Assembly: GCA_002786025.1 (NCBI GenBank) | Contig: NHNW01000001.1 | Coordinates: 1,550,001 to 1,614,000, forward strand | DNA from: Zasmidium citrigriseum | Lineage: Eukaryota > Ascomycota > Dothideomycetes > Mycosphaerellales > Mycosphaerellaceae | Direction: 5' to 3' | DNA length: 64,000 bases | In this document: in pieces, positions 52,826 to 63,926 of the stretch | Position numbering within the stretch: the stretch's first letter is position 1 | Layout of the letters: each line of letters opens with the position of its first letter | Made by a program: the position numbers and the translations under genes | The notes under the pieces: model-generated | What the model was told of the DNA's origin: nothing | The model's database searches: none | The model's input: only the letters and a program-made list of their open reading frames with translations

Positions 52826-55758
52826 TCAATCCAAGGACTGCTGCATGACATTCGCCCGATACCTCTCATTCCTCCTCACCAACTCCGAATGCGTCCCCTG
52901 ATCAACAACCCTCCCATCATCAATCAAGAAAATGACATCCGCCTTCTGAATCGTATGCAGCCGATGCGCAATGATGCAAACTGTCGTCTTCCCTTCTCGT
53001 CTGATGTTCTCCAAAGTCGCCTGCCACCGACTCTCAGACTCGCTATCAAGAGCACTGGTCGGTTCATCGAGCAGCAGAAGACCTGGATTTCGGACGAGAG
53101 TGCGGGCGAGGGAGAGACGCTGACGCTGGCCGCCAGAGAAAGACTTGCCGTTAGCGCCGCAGGGAGTCCAGTAGCCTTGAGGAAGGGCAGCGATGGTATC
53201 ATGGATGTTTGCACGGCGTGTGGCTGCTTCAATCTCCTTTCGACTGATTAGCTGTTGTCCGACGGCGCCGAGATTGAGGTTGAAGGCTACGTCGGCGTCG
53301 AAGATCATGTTTGTCTGCGGAACGAGGGCGATGTTGTCACGGAAGTCGGTGGAGTCGGTCTTGGTAATGTCTTGGCCGTTTATGAGGACAGAGCCCTGGG
53401 AGGGACGATAGAAGCGTTCGAGCAGGGCGAACACTGTTCATTTGCCACTTCCCGAAGGCCCGACGAAGGCGACTGTCTGGCCTCGCTTGATGCTGAGATT
53501 GATTCCTTTCAGCACAGGAGTGTGAGGGCGGCTAGGATAAGAGAAGTGGACATCGTGCATGGAGACGTCGACACCGCCATCCATGGGGGTTGGAGTAGAA
53601 CGCTTCTCAAAAAGCGGCACGAGCGGAACTGCTTCGAGGTCTTCCTTCTCCCGCTCGTAGTCGCCATTACTGGAGTGCTGCTGGGACCTTCGTGGCAACA
53701 GCGATATTAGATCAAAGACTCGAGCCCCAGCAGTGGTAGCTCTAGCAGCATCAGCCACCAGACTGAATAGTTGGCCACATCCTTGAGCTCCCACCAGCAT
53801 GGCTGGAAGGACAGTAAAGAATTGTGCCGGAGTCAAGGCATTGGCGAGGATCAGCTTCGCGCCCCACCAATATGCAATACCGCTGAGAGCGTTGGGTATG
53901 CTGAAGCCCAGGGCAAGAAAGAAGTTACCAGTCCTGATCAAGCGTAAGGTGGCGTTATACGGCTTTCGTAGAGCACGTCGCTAGGAACCAAGCATCTCTG
54001 CCTCGAGTCCGAATGCAGCAATGGTGTTGATGGCGTCAACGGATTCTGTAGCGATTCGAACGGAGGAATCGAAGGCCTCTCGGTGTTTTTGCTGAAACTT
54101 GGTGACGATGTTACCGCGCCAGACACCAGCAGCCACTTGAATGGGAAGGCAGAAGCTGTGAGCCATTGGTGGCGTGCTTGAGCGATTGCCCGTCACGTAT
54201 CCCCTGAGCTACGTCTTCGAGCGCCCCGGCATGCCAGTATGACCATGGCTCCATAAAGCATGCTAATCCGTAAGCCACGTTCTCGAGTACAGAGCAGTCC
54301 ATGAGGGTCGGCTCTTGTTCAACGACGGAGATTTTTCGTCGCAAGCTCTTTACGTTCCATTCGCGAATCTCTCTACCGTGCAGAGACAATTCTCCCTCAT
54401 CTATGTCGTGTACTCGATTGATCAAGGCAGCAATGGTCGATTTCCCGCTTCCCGAAAGTCCCACGATGGCGGTCATTTTGCCTGCAGGCACAGAGAGTGA
54501 TACTCGGTTCAGGACCTGCGTTTCCGGCCGACTTGGATATCGAAAACCGACGCTACGCAGCTCGATATCTCCGTGAACAACTCCCAAATCGACCCCTGCA
54601 TTTGGATTCGTTCCGTCAATCCTGGATTTGCGGCGTAGGACAGGGAGCAGATTGCCATATGATGTGGATGCAGCAACGAAGAACGTGAAGAAGTGTGAGA
54701 TGTGAGCGAAGACCAGCGAGGCATCCAATACGCATGCCATGACCGTGTATATACGGCCGAATCCTCCATCGGCACCAGCTTCCACTGCCGCAGTAATATG
54801 CTTACTACCTTGCCATAGGGCCAGTGCGTTCGAGATATACACTGTCGCTGACATAAAAGCAAGCTGGCTCGCCGCGGTGAGCGTCTTCTTGACGATAGCT
54901 GGAGCTACTCTTCGCAGTCGCTCGCGGAACAGCTCTTCAAATCGGTCGGCAGCGAGAAATGCGTGCACCAGAGGGATGTTATGCAGACATTCCGCTGCCA
55001 AGCTTGTCGCTGACTGCACTCCCTCGTCGACTATCCTAGTGAACCGCTGCAAGTATTTGGCGCTGTACTGGGCGAAGGCAAGGTACACCGGCACGAGCAT
55101 TGCCATCTTCCAGGTCAGACGAGCATCTTGGTAGAAGCTGACCGCATACGCCGTGATGAAGTACGACATGCCGGTGATGTAGATAGCGACTTTCTCCCCT
55201 GTCCCGTTTTGAATGGTCGTCATGTCTGCGTTGAGTCGGAGGGCCATTTCCCCAGCAGGCAGAGCGTGGAAATAAGCAGGCTCTTGCTTCAACGGGGCCT
55301 GCATGTACGTGAAGCGGATGCGGTATGCAAGGCGTTCGCCAAACAAGGCCCAAAGACCGTTGTAGGCGTAGATCATGGTGAAATTGGCGAGGGCTACACC
55401 GAATATTCCGAGGACCTTGCGTTGGGTGGCTTCTCCCATGGCGGTATATGATTCACCTCCATCGCATGAGGAGCTCATGTCGTCTACCAATTTCCCATAC
55501 AGGAGACCCAGAATCGGGAACGGCATCCCACCGAGGACGGCGGTGATGGTTCCAGCTACCATGAGGAGCATATCGAAGGGGCCAAGATTAGCTGAGAAGA
55601 GCAGGTTGATGAAGTCCATGGCAGGTGTGTAGGAAAGGCGTCTCGCCATCTGCGCCAGCACGCGCTGTGGGTAGAGGAGATTCTGTTAGCACATGAGGAC
55701 TGCAATCCAAGGAGGACTATACCTTGCGGCCAGGGACTACATTGCTGAAAATGACCAT
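52826..55758 (-). pseudogene. ABCB/MDR-type ABC transporter pseudogene (internal deletion, two in-frame stops)
   Basis: The N-terminal part is intact: short exon 55758-55723, intron 55722-55665, then TMD1 and NBD1 up to a Walker A (GLSGSGKST) and a Q-loop-like VVEQEPTL. After SVLENVAYGL the frame reads only ~50 more residues and ends at 54111. Missing are the NBD1 signature, Walker B and about the first half of TMD2. The text resumes in another frame (54196-53984) inside TMD2 (KFQQKHREAFDSS...AAFGLEAEML), hits TAG at 53983-53981, continues in the same frame through the rest of TMD2, hits TGA at 53437-53435 directly after the NBD2 Walker A GPSGSGK, and continues to the NBD2 signature SFSGGQRQRLSL and Walker B LLLLDEPTSALD. 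A full-size family member has ~1250 residues; only ~950 codons remain. The remaining codons look well preserved, so inactivation may be recent. Confidence 0.85.
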
Positions 55759-56766
55759 CTTGTGAGGCCGAAGAACTATGAGTAGTTCCAGATCCCTCCA
55801 CGAAATCGTATTGTCTGCTGTTCAACCCGCACTGCTGGACATGGCCGTGATTAAGGCAGTTGCACCAGAGCAACCGCCAAGCAGGCAGAGGACCATGATC
55901 AAGTACATGCTCAGTACAGCCCTCGCTATCATTCCTCCAAATGGCATGTTGTTCGTCTTCTGAGAATTTCCATGCTCACACTTGGATCCTTCGTTAGACG
56001 GTGAAGGCTGGGCATGAACGCTTGCCACCGATCGCGGAGCGTGCAGTTCATGCTGAGGAATCTCCAAGACTTCGAGATTCGATCAAGCCTTTCTAACCCT
56101 GGATGATTGGACAGCTGCATGCCGTGGGCGTGGGATGCAGTTGCAACTGGTGGACATGGTGAACCGAATGTTCGGCTGTCGAAGTGGAGGCAGAGCTTGT
56201 GAAAGAATCGCAAAAGGTATGAGTGGCCAAGAGTCCAGCGTCGTCGGCCTTCTATGGCACGAAATGGCTTCCAGATGTGGTTTAGTTGAAGGTGATGGAA
56301 AGAGGAGGGGAAGAGTGAGGTCGAGATTGGATTGGAGGGTAGATCCGAGAGATAAGATAAATACTGTAATGCCAAGGCATTAGTGTCGTTTGCATGTCCT
56401 CTTGATTCAACTCCTCCAATACCATCTCCATCAGATCGTAGCCCTCGCTCTTGTGAAGCTGGTGTGCCGCACGCCTGCAGGCTTGGCCGCGGCAAGTCCA
56501 CCCCATCGCTCTGCGTGGCTCTGGGGCAGCCTCGATCCAGGCCAAAATCCCGGCGAAGCACTCGCCCAGACGAGAAATGCTTCCTTGGTTCAATGCTCCG
56601 TCGCCGCCATACTGCTATAGCTCCAGCCGAGCTATGTGTCTCACGGCGTGGGGGATCAAGAGCACTCAGATGAACCTGCAATGATGCTAAGTACTTCTTT
56701 CCCTCCTCTCCTCGTAGTCGCTCCTTCCGTATTCTCCATCTCCTCATCCTCCAAAAGATCTCCAAG
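55759..56766. promoter_or_regulatory. divergent region between the ABC pseudogene and the MFS siderophore transporter
   Basis: 1 kb between head-to-head genes. It contains a double GATA motif at 56350-56360. Long minus-strand frames here (56813-55929) are shadows with no family resemblance. Confidence 0.5.
56350..56360 (+). promoter_or_regulatory. candidate GATA-factor double site (AGATAAGATAA)
   Basis: Two overlapping-adjacent AGATAA (HGATAR) motifs about 410 bp upstream of the MFS start codon. Fungal siderophore transporter genes are commonly repressed under iron by SreA/SRE-type GATA factors. The full ATCWGATAA consensus is not present, so this is a candidate only. Confidence 0.35.
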
Positions 56767-58748
56767 ATGGCAGAACGTCCGACTTTCGTCAGAAGCACCA
56801 CCGATATTGACATGCAAGACTTTCCGATGGCTTCATCCTCATCGCCTCAGGCTCGCAAAGCGTCCACGAGCATTGAAAATGGCAAGAATGTCGCGTACGG
56901 ACTTGACACCAAGGAGATACGCGAGGGTGACGACGACAGCGGCGCGTCCCAGGTCGAGGAAGACAAGCCCGAAGGCATTCGCTTGATCGAAGCTATCACT
57001 CAAGTCTGGAATCGGCAGTGGATGTACTCACTCTTCGGCTTGATCTGGCTCATCTACTTCACGGACTCCTTGCAGCAGCAGGCCAACTACTCATGGACGC
57101 CATATGTCACATCGTCATTCGAATTGCACGGCTTGACTGGTACTGTTTCGATCGTCTCCTCCATGGTGTCCGGCGTCATCAGATTCCCACTCGCCAAGTT
57201 CATCGATGTTGTCGGTCGCCCTTCGGGATTTGCGCTCATGCTCTTCCTGGCTACCATGTCTCTCGTCATGATGGCAGCATGCAACAACATCGCGACCTAC
57301 ATGGCCGCACAGACCTTTTACTGGACTGGCTTGAACGGGATGATGTATGTCATGAACATGTTCATCAATGACACGACTACGCTGCGGAACCGGGCCTTTG
57401 TGCTCGCGTTGACCTCCACGCCTTTCATTTGCAACAGCTTCGCAGGACCAGCGGTCGCGCAGCGATTTCTTGACGATTCCACTTGGCGATGGGGATACGG
57501 AGCATTCGCCATCATCACGCCCTTTATGGCCACTCCGTTCGGAATCTTGCTTAGCATCCTGATTCGAAAGGCGAAGAAAGCTGGAACCTTTGTAAAGCCT
57601 AAGAGTGGCCGAACGTGGTGGCAGTCGGTATACTATTACGCGGTTGAGTTTGACGGTAAGTTAAGATCCTTCAAGGTACATGTATGTCTGCATGCTGACT
57701 ACGTTGCTTCGCAGTCGTGGGTCAAGTCCTTATTGCTGGTGGCTCTTCGATGTTCCTCCTTCCCTTCAGTCTGGCTGCGTATGCCCTGCATGGTTGGAGT
57801 TCGCCAACCATCATCTGCCTGCTCGTCTTCGGTGTGTTCACTATCATACTGTTCGTCCTTTGGGAGAGATACTTGGCACCGAAGACGGTCTTCCCGTTCC
57901 ATCTCCTCAAGAACAAGTCTTTGATGTGTACGGCATTGATCGACGCCAATCTCTTCTTGGCTCAAAGGTGAGCATAGCCAATTTGCTACAAATTGGAGCA
58001 CAAGCTGATAGATTCTAGTATCTACACGCCCTACTTCCTATCCTACCTCCAAGTCGTCTTCCAGCTAAACGTCACCGACTCTGGCATCATCAGCAACATC
58101 TACAACCTAACCTCCTGCTCCTGGGGCCCAATTCTCGGCCTGTAAGCTACCCCACCAATCTCACATTACAAACAATACTAACAACTCTCCAGCATCTTTC
58201 GCCAAACCGACCGCTACAAGTGGGCCCTCTGGTTTTCCGTCCCAGGAGAGATCCTGTTCGTCGGCCTGCAAATCTACTTCCGGTCACCTGGCAGACCCCT
58301 CGGCTACCTCATCATGTGCCAGGTCTTCCACAGCATCTTCACTGCATCATTGATCGTCGGCGCCGGCATCGCATTGCAAGCCTCCGTTCCACATAAGCAT
58401 CTCGCCGTGTCGATCGCCCTTCAAGGCTTCATCACTGCGTGTGGTAGCTCGATCGGACAGGCGATTTCCGGGGCTATGTGGACGCAGCTTTTGCTTCCAC
58501 GGCTGACATTCTATCTGCCGGAAGGGCTTAAGTCAGAAGCGGTGACTATCTTTGCTTCGATTGAGACGCAGCTTTCGTATGCTTGGGGTACGCCGGAGCG
58601 AGAGGCGATTGTTGCGGCTTATGGGGATACGTATAAGTTGATGTTGATTTCGGGGACTTGTTTGCTTGCGCCGACTTTGATTTGGGTTTGGGGTGTTAAG
58701 AATGCGAGGTTGTCGGAGCATAAGAATCTTAAGGGGACTCTTATCTAG
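56767..58748 (+). CDS. MFS siderophore-iron transporter, MirA/MirB/Str3-type (4 exons, 606 aa)
   Basis: Exons 56767-57655, 57715-57967, 58019-58141 and 58193-58748; introns 59, 51 and 51 nt, all GT-AG with frames restored (VEFD-VVGQVLIAGG, LFLAQ-SIYTPYF, GPILGL-IFRQTD). A ~75-residue cytosolic N-terminus precedes about 14 membrane segments. Family marks: LIWLIYFTDSLQQQANYSWTPY in TM1, FPLAKFIDVVGRPSGF in the TM2-3 loop, NDTTTLRNRAFVLALTSTPF, and SIYTPYFLSYLQVVFQLNVTDSGII near TM8. These fit the DHA3-like siderophore:H+ symporters that import ferric siderophores at the plasma membrane. The C-terminus is short and basic. Stands head to head with the broken ABC transporter. Confidence 0.92.
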
Positions 58749-58907
58749 AGAAGAGCTTCAGAGCAATGATCTCATGCTTGAACACTTCGATGGTCTTGGT
58801 CTTTCCAACCCTCCATAGAGAAATATCCGCTTCACTAGGTCTTTCAATACCACGAGATCGACTCCAATCCCGTCTCTCTATCTTGCAGACTCCATGGCAT
58901 GAACGAC

Positions 58908-60089
58908 TCAGTATGCCAAACCATCTCTCCCCCGATAAAAGCCCTCCATCTCCGCCCTCTTCTGCATCCACAGACCCTTGAGCACTGGATCGTGACTGGG
59001 ATCGCCATCCCAATACTTCGCATGGAAACTCCGACCTCCACCACGCCAGTCTTTCTCGGTTGCCCAGTTGACGTTCCAGCCGTACCAGAGAGGTTTCCAT
59101 GGCATGTTGCCTTCGCGGCGGTGGGCGTAGTTGAGGAGGTTCTAGAGGGTATGGTTAGTTGTCATTTCGGAGGTTGTTTGTGGGGTTGTGGGGTCGTACC
59201 TGTTCCATGAAGCTGGAGAAGTTGGTTAGTCTCAATTCTTCAAGTTTTGTATGGGGTTGCATTGAACTTACCTCGGATCAAATCTGCCAGGAAGCCCAAT
59301 CAACGACATGTAGTAGTTGAACAGAACAAGCGATGGCGTGAGAACGAAGAACCCGCAATTGAGGTAATTCAGATCAGTCGGCGGCGGAAACGGATGATCA
59401 TAACCCCAGTAATCAGCATGTGCAGCGAACATATAAGTTCGAGGAAGCGCTGCCTCGTCCTCCTTGATTTCGGCTGGGTTCGCCAACGTCGCCTGTGTGA
59501 GTGTCGCTTCATCGAAGAAGACTCCATCCAGCGGCGCTGTAACGAGCGTGTCCGCATCAATGAAGCAGATCTTTGAGTATTCGACAAGTTGAAAGAGTCG
59601 TAGTTTGGCCAGCATGTCAGCCCATCGCTCTACGGCTGCGTTCATCCAGTCTGCTTTGAGCTTTTCGACGAGGATCACTGTGGCGCCGTCTTTCTTCAGG
59701 CGGTCGCGTTTGCGTTTGGAAACATCTCTGGTGCAGAGGACTATGAAGGGGATAGAGTTGTTGGTGCCGGCGGATTTGGAGTGGAGGAGGGTGTATGCTA
59801 GAACCCGGGTCGACACGAAATAGCCATCATCTGCATCGTCAATGGCTGCGGATTCTTCATCGGTGGGTTTCTTGTCTGGGTTCGAATTCGCGGCGAGGAA
59901 AGTTGCGAAGGCGACTTTATGGGTTTGGAGGACTTGTTGCTGAGTGGTCGAGATGGCAGTCTTGACACCTTTGCGGTGCGTTGGTAGGAACGGCGTCTTG
60001 TGGTGAGTCTGCTTGATGGTAAGGGTGATGAGTGCGGAGGAAAGGAACAAGAATATGCAGAGACCGATGGTCTTTGGATTGGCCATCAT
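58908..60089 (-). CDS. glycosyltransferase family 8 (glycogenin/galactinol synthase-like), type II membrane protein (3 exons, 354 aa)
   Basis: Exon 1 60089-59272, exon 2 59213-59201 (13 nt), exon 3 59141-58908; introns 58 nt (GTAAGT...CCAG) and 59 nt (GTACGA...CTAG). The micro-exon gives RFDP-SFMEQ-NLLNYAH, as expected for the end of the GT8 fold. A single N-terminal membrane segment (IGLCIFLFLSSALITL, ~8-24) marks a Golgi type II enzyme. GT8 marks: STRVLAYTLLHS, the DxD site in CFIDADTLV, LNYLNCGFFVLTPS, and the late FHAKYWD corresponding to the family's HxxGxxKPW-like end. Transfers a sugar from a nucleotide-sugar; donor and acceptor unknown, protein or wall glycan modification likely. Convergent with the MFS gene. 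Confidence 0.87.
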
Positions 60090-60853
60090 CGTGGAAGCAT
60101 CTTCTTCGAGGGTAAAGCAGTGTTGGGAAAAGAGAACACATTTTCATAAAAACTCCAGCAACGCGAGTGGCATTCCAGTGAGACGCGTGGCGGAAAGGGA
60201 TGTATGAAAGTCGACCTACGGGGGCTGTTATCAATCGTGGTGCAAGGGAGATGGACATTCTCATTCTCGATTTCTTCCACAGATGGCCACATTGAAGACA
60301 AGGAGAAGCAGAATCCGTCTCGTCATACTTCTTCTTCCAGGGCCTTTGGGCTACTGCCATTGAGTCAAGGCATATAGATGAGACCGAGTGTGAGGTCCGG
60401 CAGACGACTCTGGTAGCACTTTCACACCCGTTGGACTCCGTTGCTGGCGTACCACTCCTTCGTAGGTGCTCATAGCCTGATGGTCTGGTATCGGCAGACT
60501 TTATCTTTGATCTTGCCCTTACGTTTCAGGCAGTCAGGCATCACGATCGAGGGCGATGAAGGGCACATGGCAGATCCTGGTGAACGGAGGGTCGCAAACT
60601 GGATTTGGCGCTGGACGCTGCCCAAACAGGACAATCTCATCGCGCATCTGCCATCGTCCGCTCTGCGCCCGTCTCCTTCAGTGCAGCAAGCAGAAATTGT
60701 TGTGGTGATGATGCGCGAGGCTGGGATGCTGGTGGGAACAGTTGGACACCGCATCGCCGCCGCCTCGTGATTCGACCAGCGCAACACTGCCTCCCCAGCA
60801 GCGCGCCCGCGCTAGAGCCCTAGAGCCGCTAGACTGCAGTGACGCTGCTGGCA
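60090..60853. other. divergent intergenic region
   Basis: Promoters of the GT8 gene and of the disordered-protein gene. No gene seen. Confidence 0.5.
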
Positions 60854-63589
60854 ATGTGTCCGCAGGCCAACTACCCAAACCCCCTCGACCCAGCCCTCCC
60901 CCAATGCCCATCCGCCATGCCGTCCTCCCTCGACGGCGAGCATCAGCGCCGCCGCCGCAAACACGACCATGACCGCGACCGCGAGTCGACGAGCTCGCGC
61001 GAGAAGCACCGATCGACCCGCAAGTCTGCCAGTTCGAGCACTAGGAGCTTGCACAAGCGAAAGTCTGGCAGCCGTGAGCGGGACGCCGAGCGGGACAGGG
61101 CGTCCGCCTCGCCCATTAAGACCAGGTCCTCTGCCTCCATCGTCGTCCCCGAGATGGACCGTCGAGGCAGCGGCGAGGTGCGCCCCAACACCTCCTACCC
61201 CACCTTCAGCAAGGCCCACAGTCGCGAGGCCGTAGGCAGCAGAGAGGACATTGGCAAGACCCCCTTCACGCCAGATGCGACAGACGTTAGCAATGACGGC
61301 GCGAAGAGGAGAAACTCGTCTCCCGCGAAGCCAGGTGCGCCGACCAGGGCCCCACCAAGCCCTCCTCTTACCGCCGAAGAGCCGGACATCAGGAGATCAG
61401 GCAGTGGAAGGAGCATGAGAGAGGCTGCGGAGGACGTCAAGGTCAGGATGGAGTCAGGCAGGAGGAGTGCAGAGAGTCCTCGAAAGAATGGCATGAAAGC
61501 GGCCAAGTCAGGGACCAGCCTGCGGAAAGAGGCACGGTTCGATGCATCCGATGTCTCGAGTATGCCGGGTGCATTTCCAGAAGATGAGGGCAAGTCTACA
61601 CCGAATAGCAGCTATCGGCGCACAGTGTCGACAGCCTCACAGCCGCCGTCCACTTTGACCGAAGATACGACCGACTCGGATGCCACTTCGATCGCGCCAG
61701 AGCGAAAGCCGCACAAGAGACCTCACACGACACCCCCAGGCGAGAAGCCTCCGACCAAAGCCAGCGAATCTCGATCAAAGACGCCAGTACACGATGTACC
61801 GATACCACCCCAAGCACGTGCAACCCCGATCATCGATGTTGGAATCGCCAACAAGACCAATCTGCAGTCAATAAACACTCCCATGACGGCTAAGCAAGTT
61901 CCACCGCCTCCACCGCCTCCTCCTATGGCCGAGCCCAAAGAAGCACCAAGAGTCGACTATCTTCTCAAGAACGGAGGGCTGCCTACACCGGTACCCAAAA
62001 GACTTGTCCAGCCACCGACTCCAATCCAGGCTTACAGCGTATACCAATCGCCCGCACTGACTCAGGCGGCACCGCTGGAGGAGTACGCGAAGATCTTTGG
62101 GACAGTCCACAAACGTTTGGATGACTATATACACGTTCTGCAGAGTAACGGCTCGCTTGCAGTTGCAACTGGTTACAAGTCAGTTGCTCGCCGATTACTG
62201 GACAAACTTTCTCAAGTATTTGCTCGGGACATATCGTCACAGCGATGCGACTGCGTGGTGTGCAAGACAACACCTCAGCCGCGTCTTTCTGATGAGGAAG
62301 AGAATGGTGTCAGTTGGGGAGAGATCCTTGAGTTCGTGGCTGGACGTCGTGAGCTTCCCCAATGGCCGCCATTCACCATCCAACCAGATGACAGTGGGCT
62401 TGGCATATCAGGTACCACGCAAGCGCCAATGCAAAAGTTGGATATCGATGTGCCTGAGGAGTACAGAGACCACTACATTCGGCAGAATCAAAAGACCAAG
62501 CGTGCTGTGCAAAGCTGGCTGGCACAACAACCCGAAGTCCCCTCAGCTCCTCCAGAGGAAGCAGATGAGGATACTCTAATGTTTGCAATGATGACGAAAC
62601 TGACTGTACAGCAACGCAATCTCTTCATTGCGCTCATGCACGGCCAGAACTTCGTCTCCGAAGTGAGGGCACCTACCCCAGCAGAACGACCATCGACATC
62701 CTCGAATGCCCTGAGGCGAGCGAAGAAAGCCTTGCAGAGGTTATACCGCCTTGATCGACCTCCACGAGACTGCGAAGCGGCCATGTATCTTCTGAACAAT
62801 CCTCATCTACACGGCATGCTGGCCACTTTGGCGGAGGTGAACGAAGCTGAGTGGGAGATTCTCATCTCAGGAAGGTTCGATGGTTTCCTGTGGTCAGGTG
62901 CTGAGGCGGCCTTCCCTCCGTCTGCGTCACACTTTGCTTCAATGGCATCCCGCGGACCATCCCGCGGACCCAATGCGACGCCTTTCTCGCGCAACACAAC
63001 ACCGTTCAGCGGGATGAGCGCGATTCCATCTCGAAATGCTACGCCCTTCAGTCCAGATGCAGGCCTTGCTCCGTCGATGTTCCCTTCTCGGGGCCCGACA
63101 CCGGGCTTGAACGGCCTAGGAGTTACAGCTCCTGGTCCAGTGCAGCTGGACGAAGACACCGAGATAGCGGTTGCTGCCGAGCTGGAACGAAATCTCTTCC
63201 TGGACATGGAACGCTTGGAGGACGCATTCGAGATTCTGCATGGACGGGCAGAGCTGGTCAGGCAGATGCTGCGTGAACGATCAGCAGGACTTTCAGCACA
63301 AGCACAGCTACGGCGTGGAAGTGGCGCCGCTGATCCTGTTGGCGTTAGGCTGGACACTCCTGCCAGTGGTGTCACAGATTTCGAGGAAGAAGACGACGAT
63401 GGTCTGGCGGACATGGCCAGTCTGGCGCCCGATGATAGCGCTTCGCAAATCAGTGTGAACCGAAGACATCGGCACAGACGGGAGCGCAAAACACCCAATC
63501 CTGAACCACTTCCAGAGGAGGACGAGAGTGTGTTTGAAGAGCATGAGAGAACACGGAGAGAGCGAAATGGACGACGATCGAAGTATTGA
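60854..63589 (+). CDS. large disordered conserved fungal protein, unknown function (911 aa)
   Basis: Single exon. First ATG is 60854; the next in-frame ATG at 60917 (MPSSLDGEHQRRRRK) is an equally good or better start. Residues ~20-400 are disordered, first very basic with KHDHDRDRESTSSREKH, later S/P-rich with a polyproline run (PPPPPPPP near 355). A folded block spans ~405-700: EEYAKIFGTVHKRLDDYIHVLQ, a cysteine cluster CDCVVC, EILEFVAGRRELPQWPPF, and LTVQQRNLFIALMHGQNFVSEV. Then Phe/Thr/Pro repeats (NATPFSRNTTPF, SRNATPFSP) and a helical segment (AAELERNLFLDMERLEDAFEIL). The basic tail may be a nuclear signal. The ordered block looks well constrained, but I do not recognise the family. Confidence 0.8.
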   Translation: MCPQANYPNPLDPALPQCPSAMPSSLDGEHQRRRRKHDHDRDRESTSSREKHRSTRKSASSSTRSLHKRKSGSRERDAERDRASASPIKTRSSASIVVPEMDRRGSGEVRPNTSYPTFSKAHSREAVGSREDIGKTPFTPDATDVSNDGAKRRNSSPAKPGAPTRAPPSPPLTAEEPDIRRSGSGRSMREAAEDVKVRMESGRRSAESPRKNGMKAAKSGTSLRKEARFDASDVSSMPGAFPEDEGKSTPNSSYRRTVSTASQPPSTLTEDTTDSDATSIAPERKPHKRPHTTPPGEKPPTKASESRSKTPVHDVPIPPQARATPIIDVGIANKTNLQSINTPMTAKQVPPPPPPPPMAEPKEAPRVDYLLKNGGLPTPVPKRLVQPPTPIQAYSVYQSPALTQAAPLEEYAKIFGTVHKRLDDYIHVLQSNGSLAVATGYKSVARRLLDKLSQVFARDISSQRCDCVVCKTTPQPRLSDEEENGVSWGEILEFVAGRRELPQWPPFTIQPDDSGLGISGTTQAPMQKLDIDVPEEYRDHYIRQNQKTKRAVQSWLAQQPEVPSAPPEEADEDTLMFAMMTKLTVQQRNLFIALMHGQNFVSEVRAPTPAERPSTSSNALRRAKKALQRLYRLDRPPRDCEAAMYLLNNPHLHGMLATLAEVNEAEWEILISGRFDGFLWSGAEAAFPPSASHFASMASRGPSRGPNATPFSRNTTPFSGMSAIPSRNATPFSPDAGLAPSMFPSRGPTPGLNGLGVTAPGPVQLDEDTEIAVAAELERNLFLDMERLEDAFEILHGRAELVRQMLRERSAGLSAQAQLRRGSGAADPVGVRLDTPASGVTDFEEEDDDGLADMASLAPDDSASQISVNRRHRHRRERKTPNPEPLPEEDESVFEEHERTRRERNGRRSKY

Positions 63590-63926
63590 TCGATCAAGCG
63601 AATGAACGAATACGAAATTATACGAAAGCGAGCGATGGAGCATCTTGAGCAGGGTAGCGAAAAGCGATCATCATGGCTGCGTCGTGATTGTTTTCTGAGC
63701 ATAGCGGTGGGCGTTTTGGGTTATTGCCATGAGGTCCGGATGGGATGAGTTTACGGTCGAGGAAGGATTGATGATGTTAGGACTTGAAATGAGATGAGAT
63801 GATGATACTGCCTCGCTGGCAAAGGATAGCGATGATGTGGTCTGGCATAGATACCGTTGATGACATTACAGCTTCGTAGAGGATAGGACGGACATTGTAT
63901 CCTTTCAATTCGCCCAGCCTTGCTGC
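63590..63926. other. convergent intergenic, no gene seen
   Basis: 3' flanks of two convergent genes; contains GATGATG-type low complexity. Nothing coding. Confidence 0.5.

Noticed and set aside
53981..53983. Explaining the TAG in the ABC gene by an intron
   Set aside because: The frame is the same on both sides and the flanking residues continue the transporter without a gap, so there is no room for a 45-nt or longer intron.
55929..56813. 294-codon minus-strand frame between the ABC and MFS genes
   Set aside because: Overlaps the MFS start, has no family features and sits in a promoter region.
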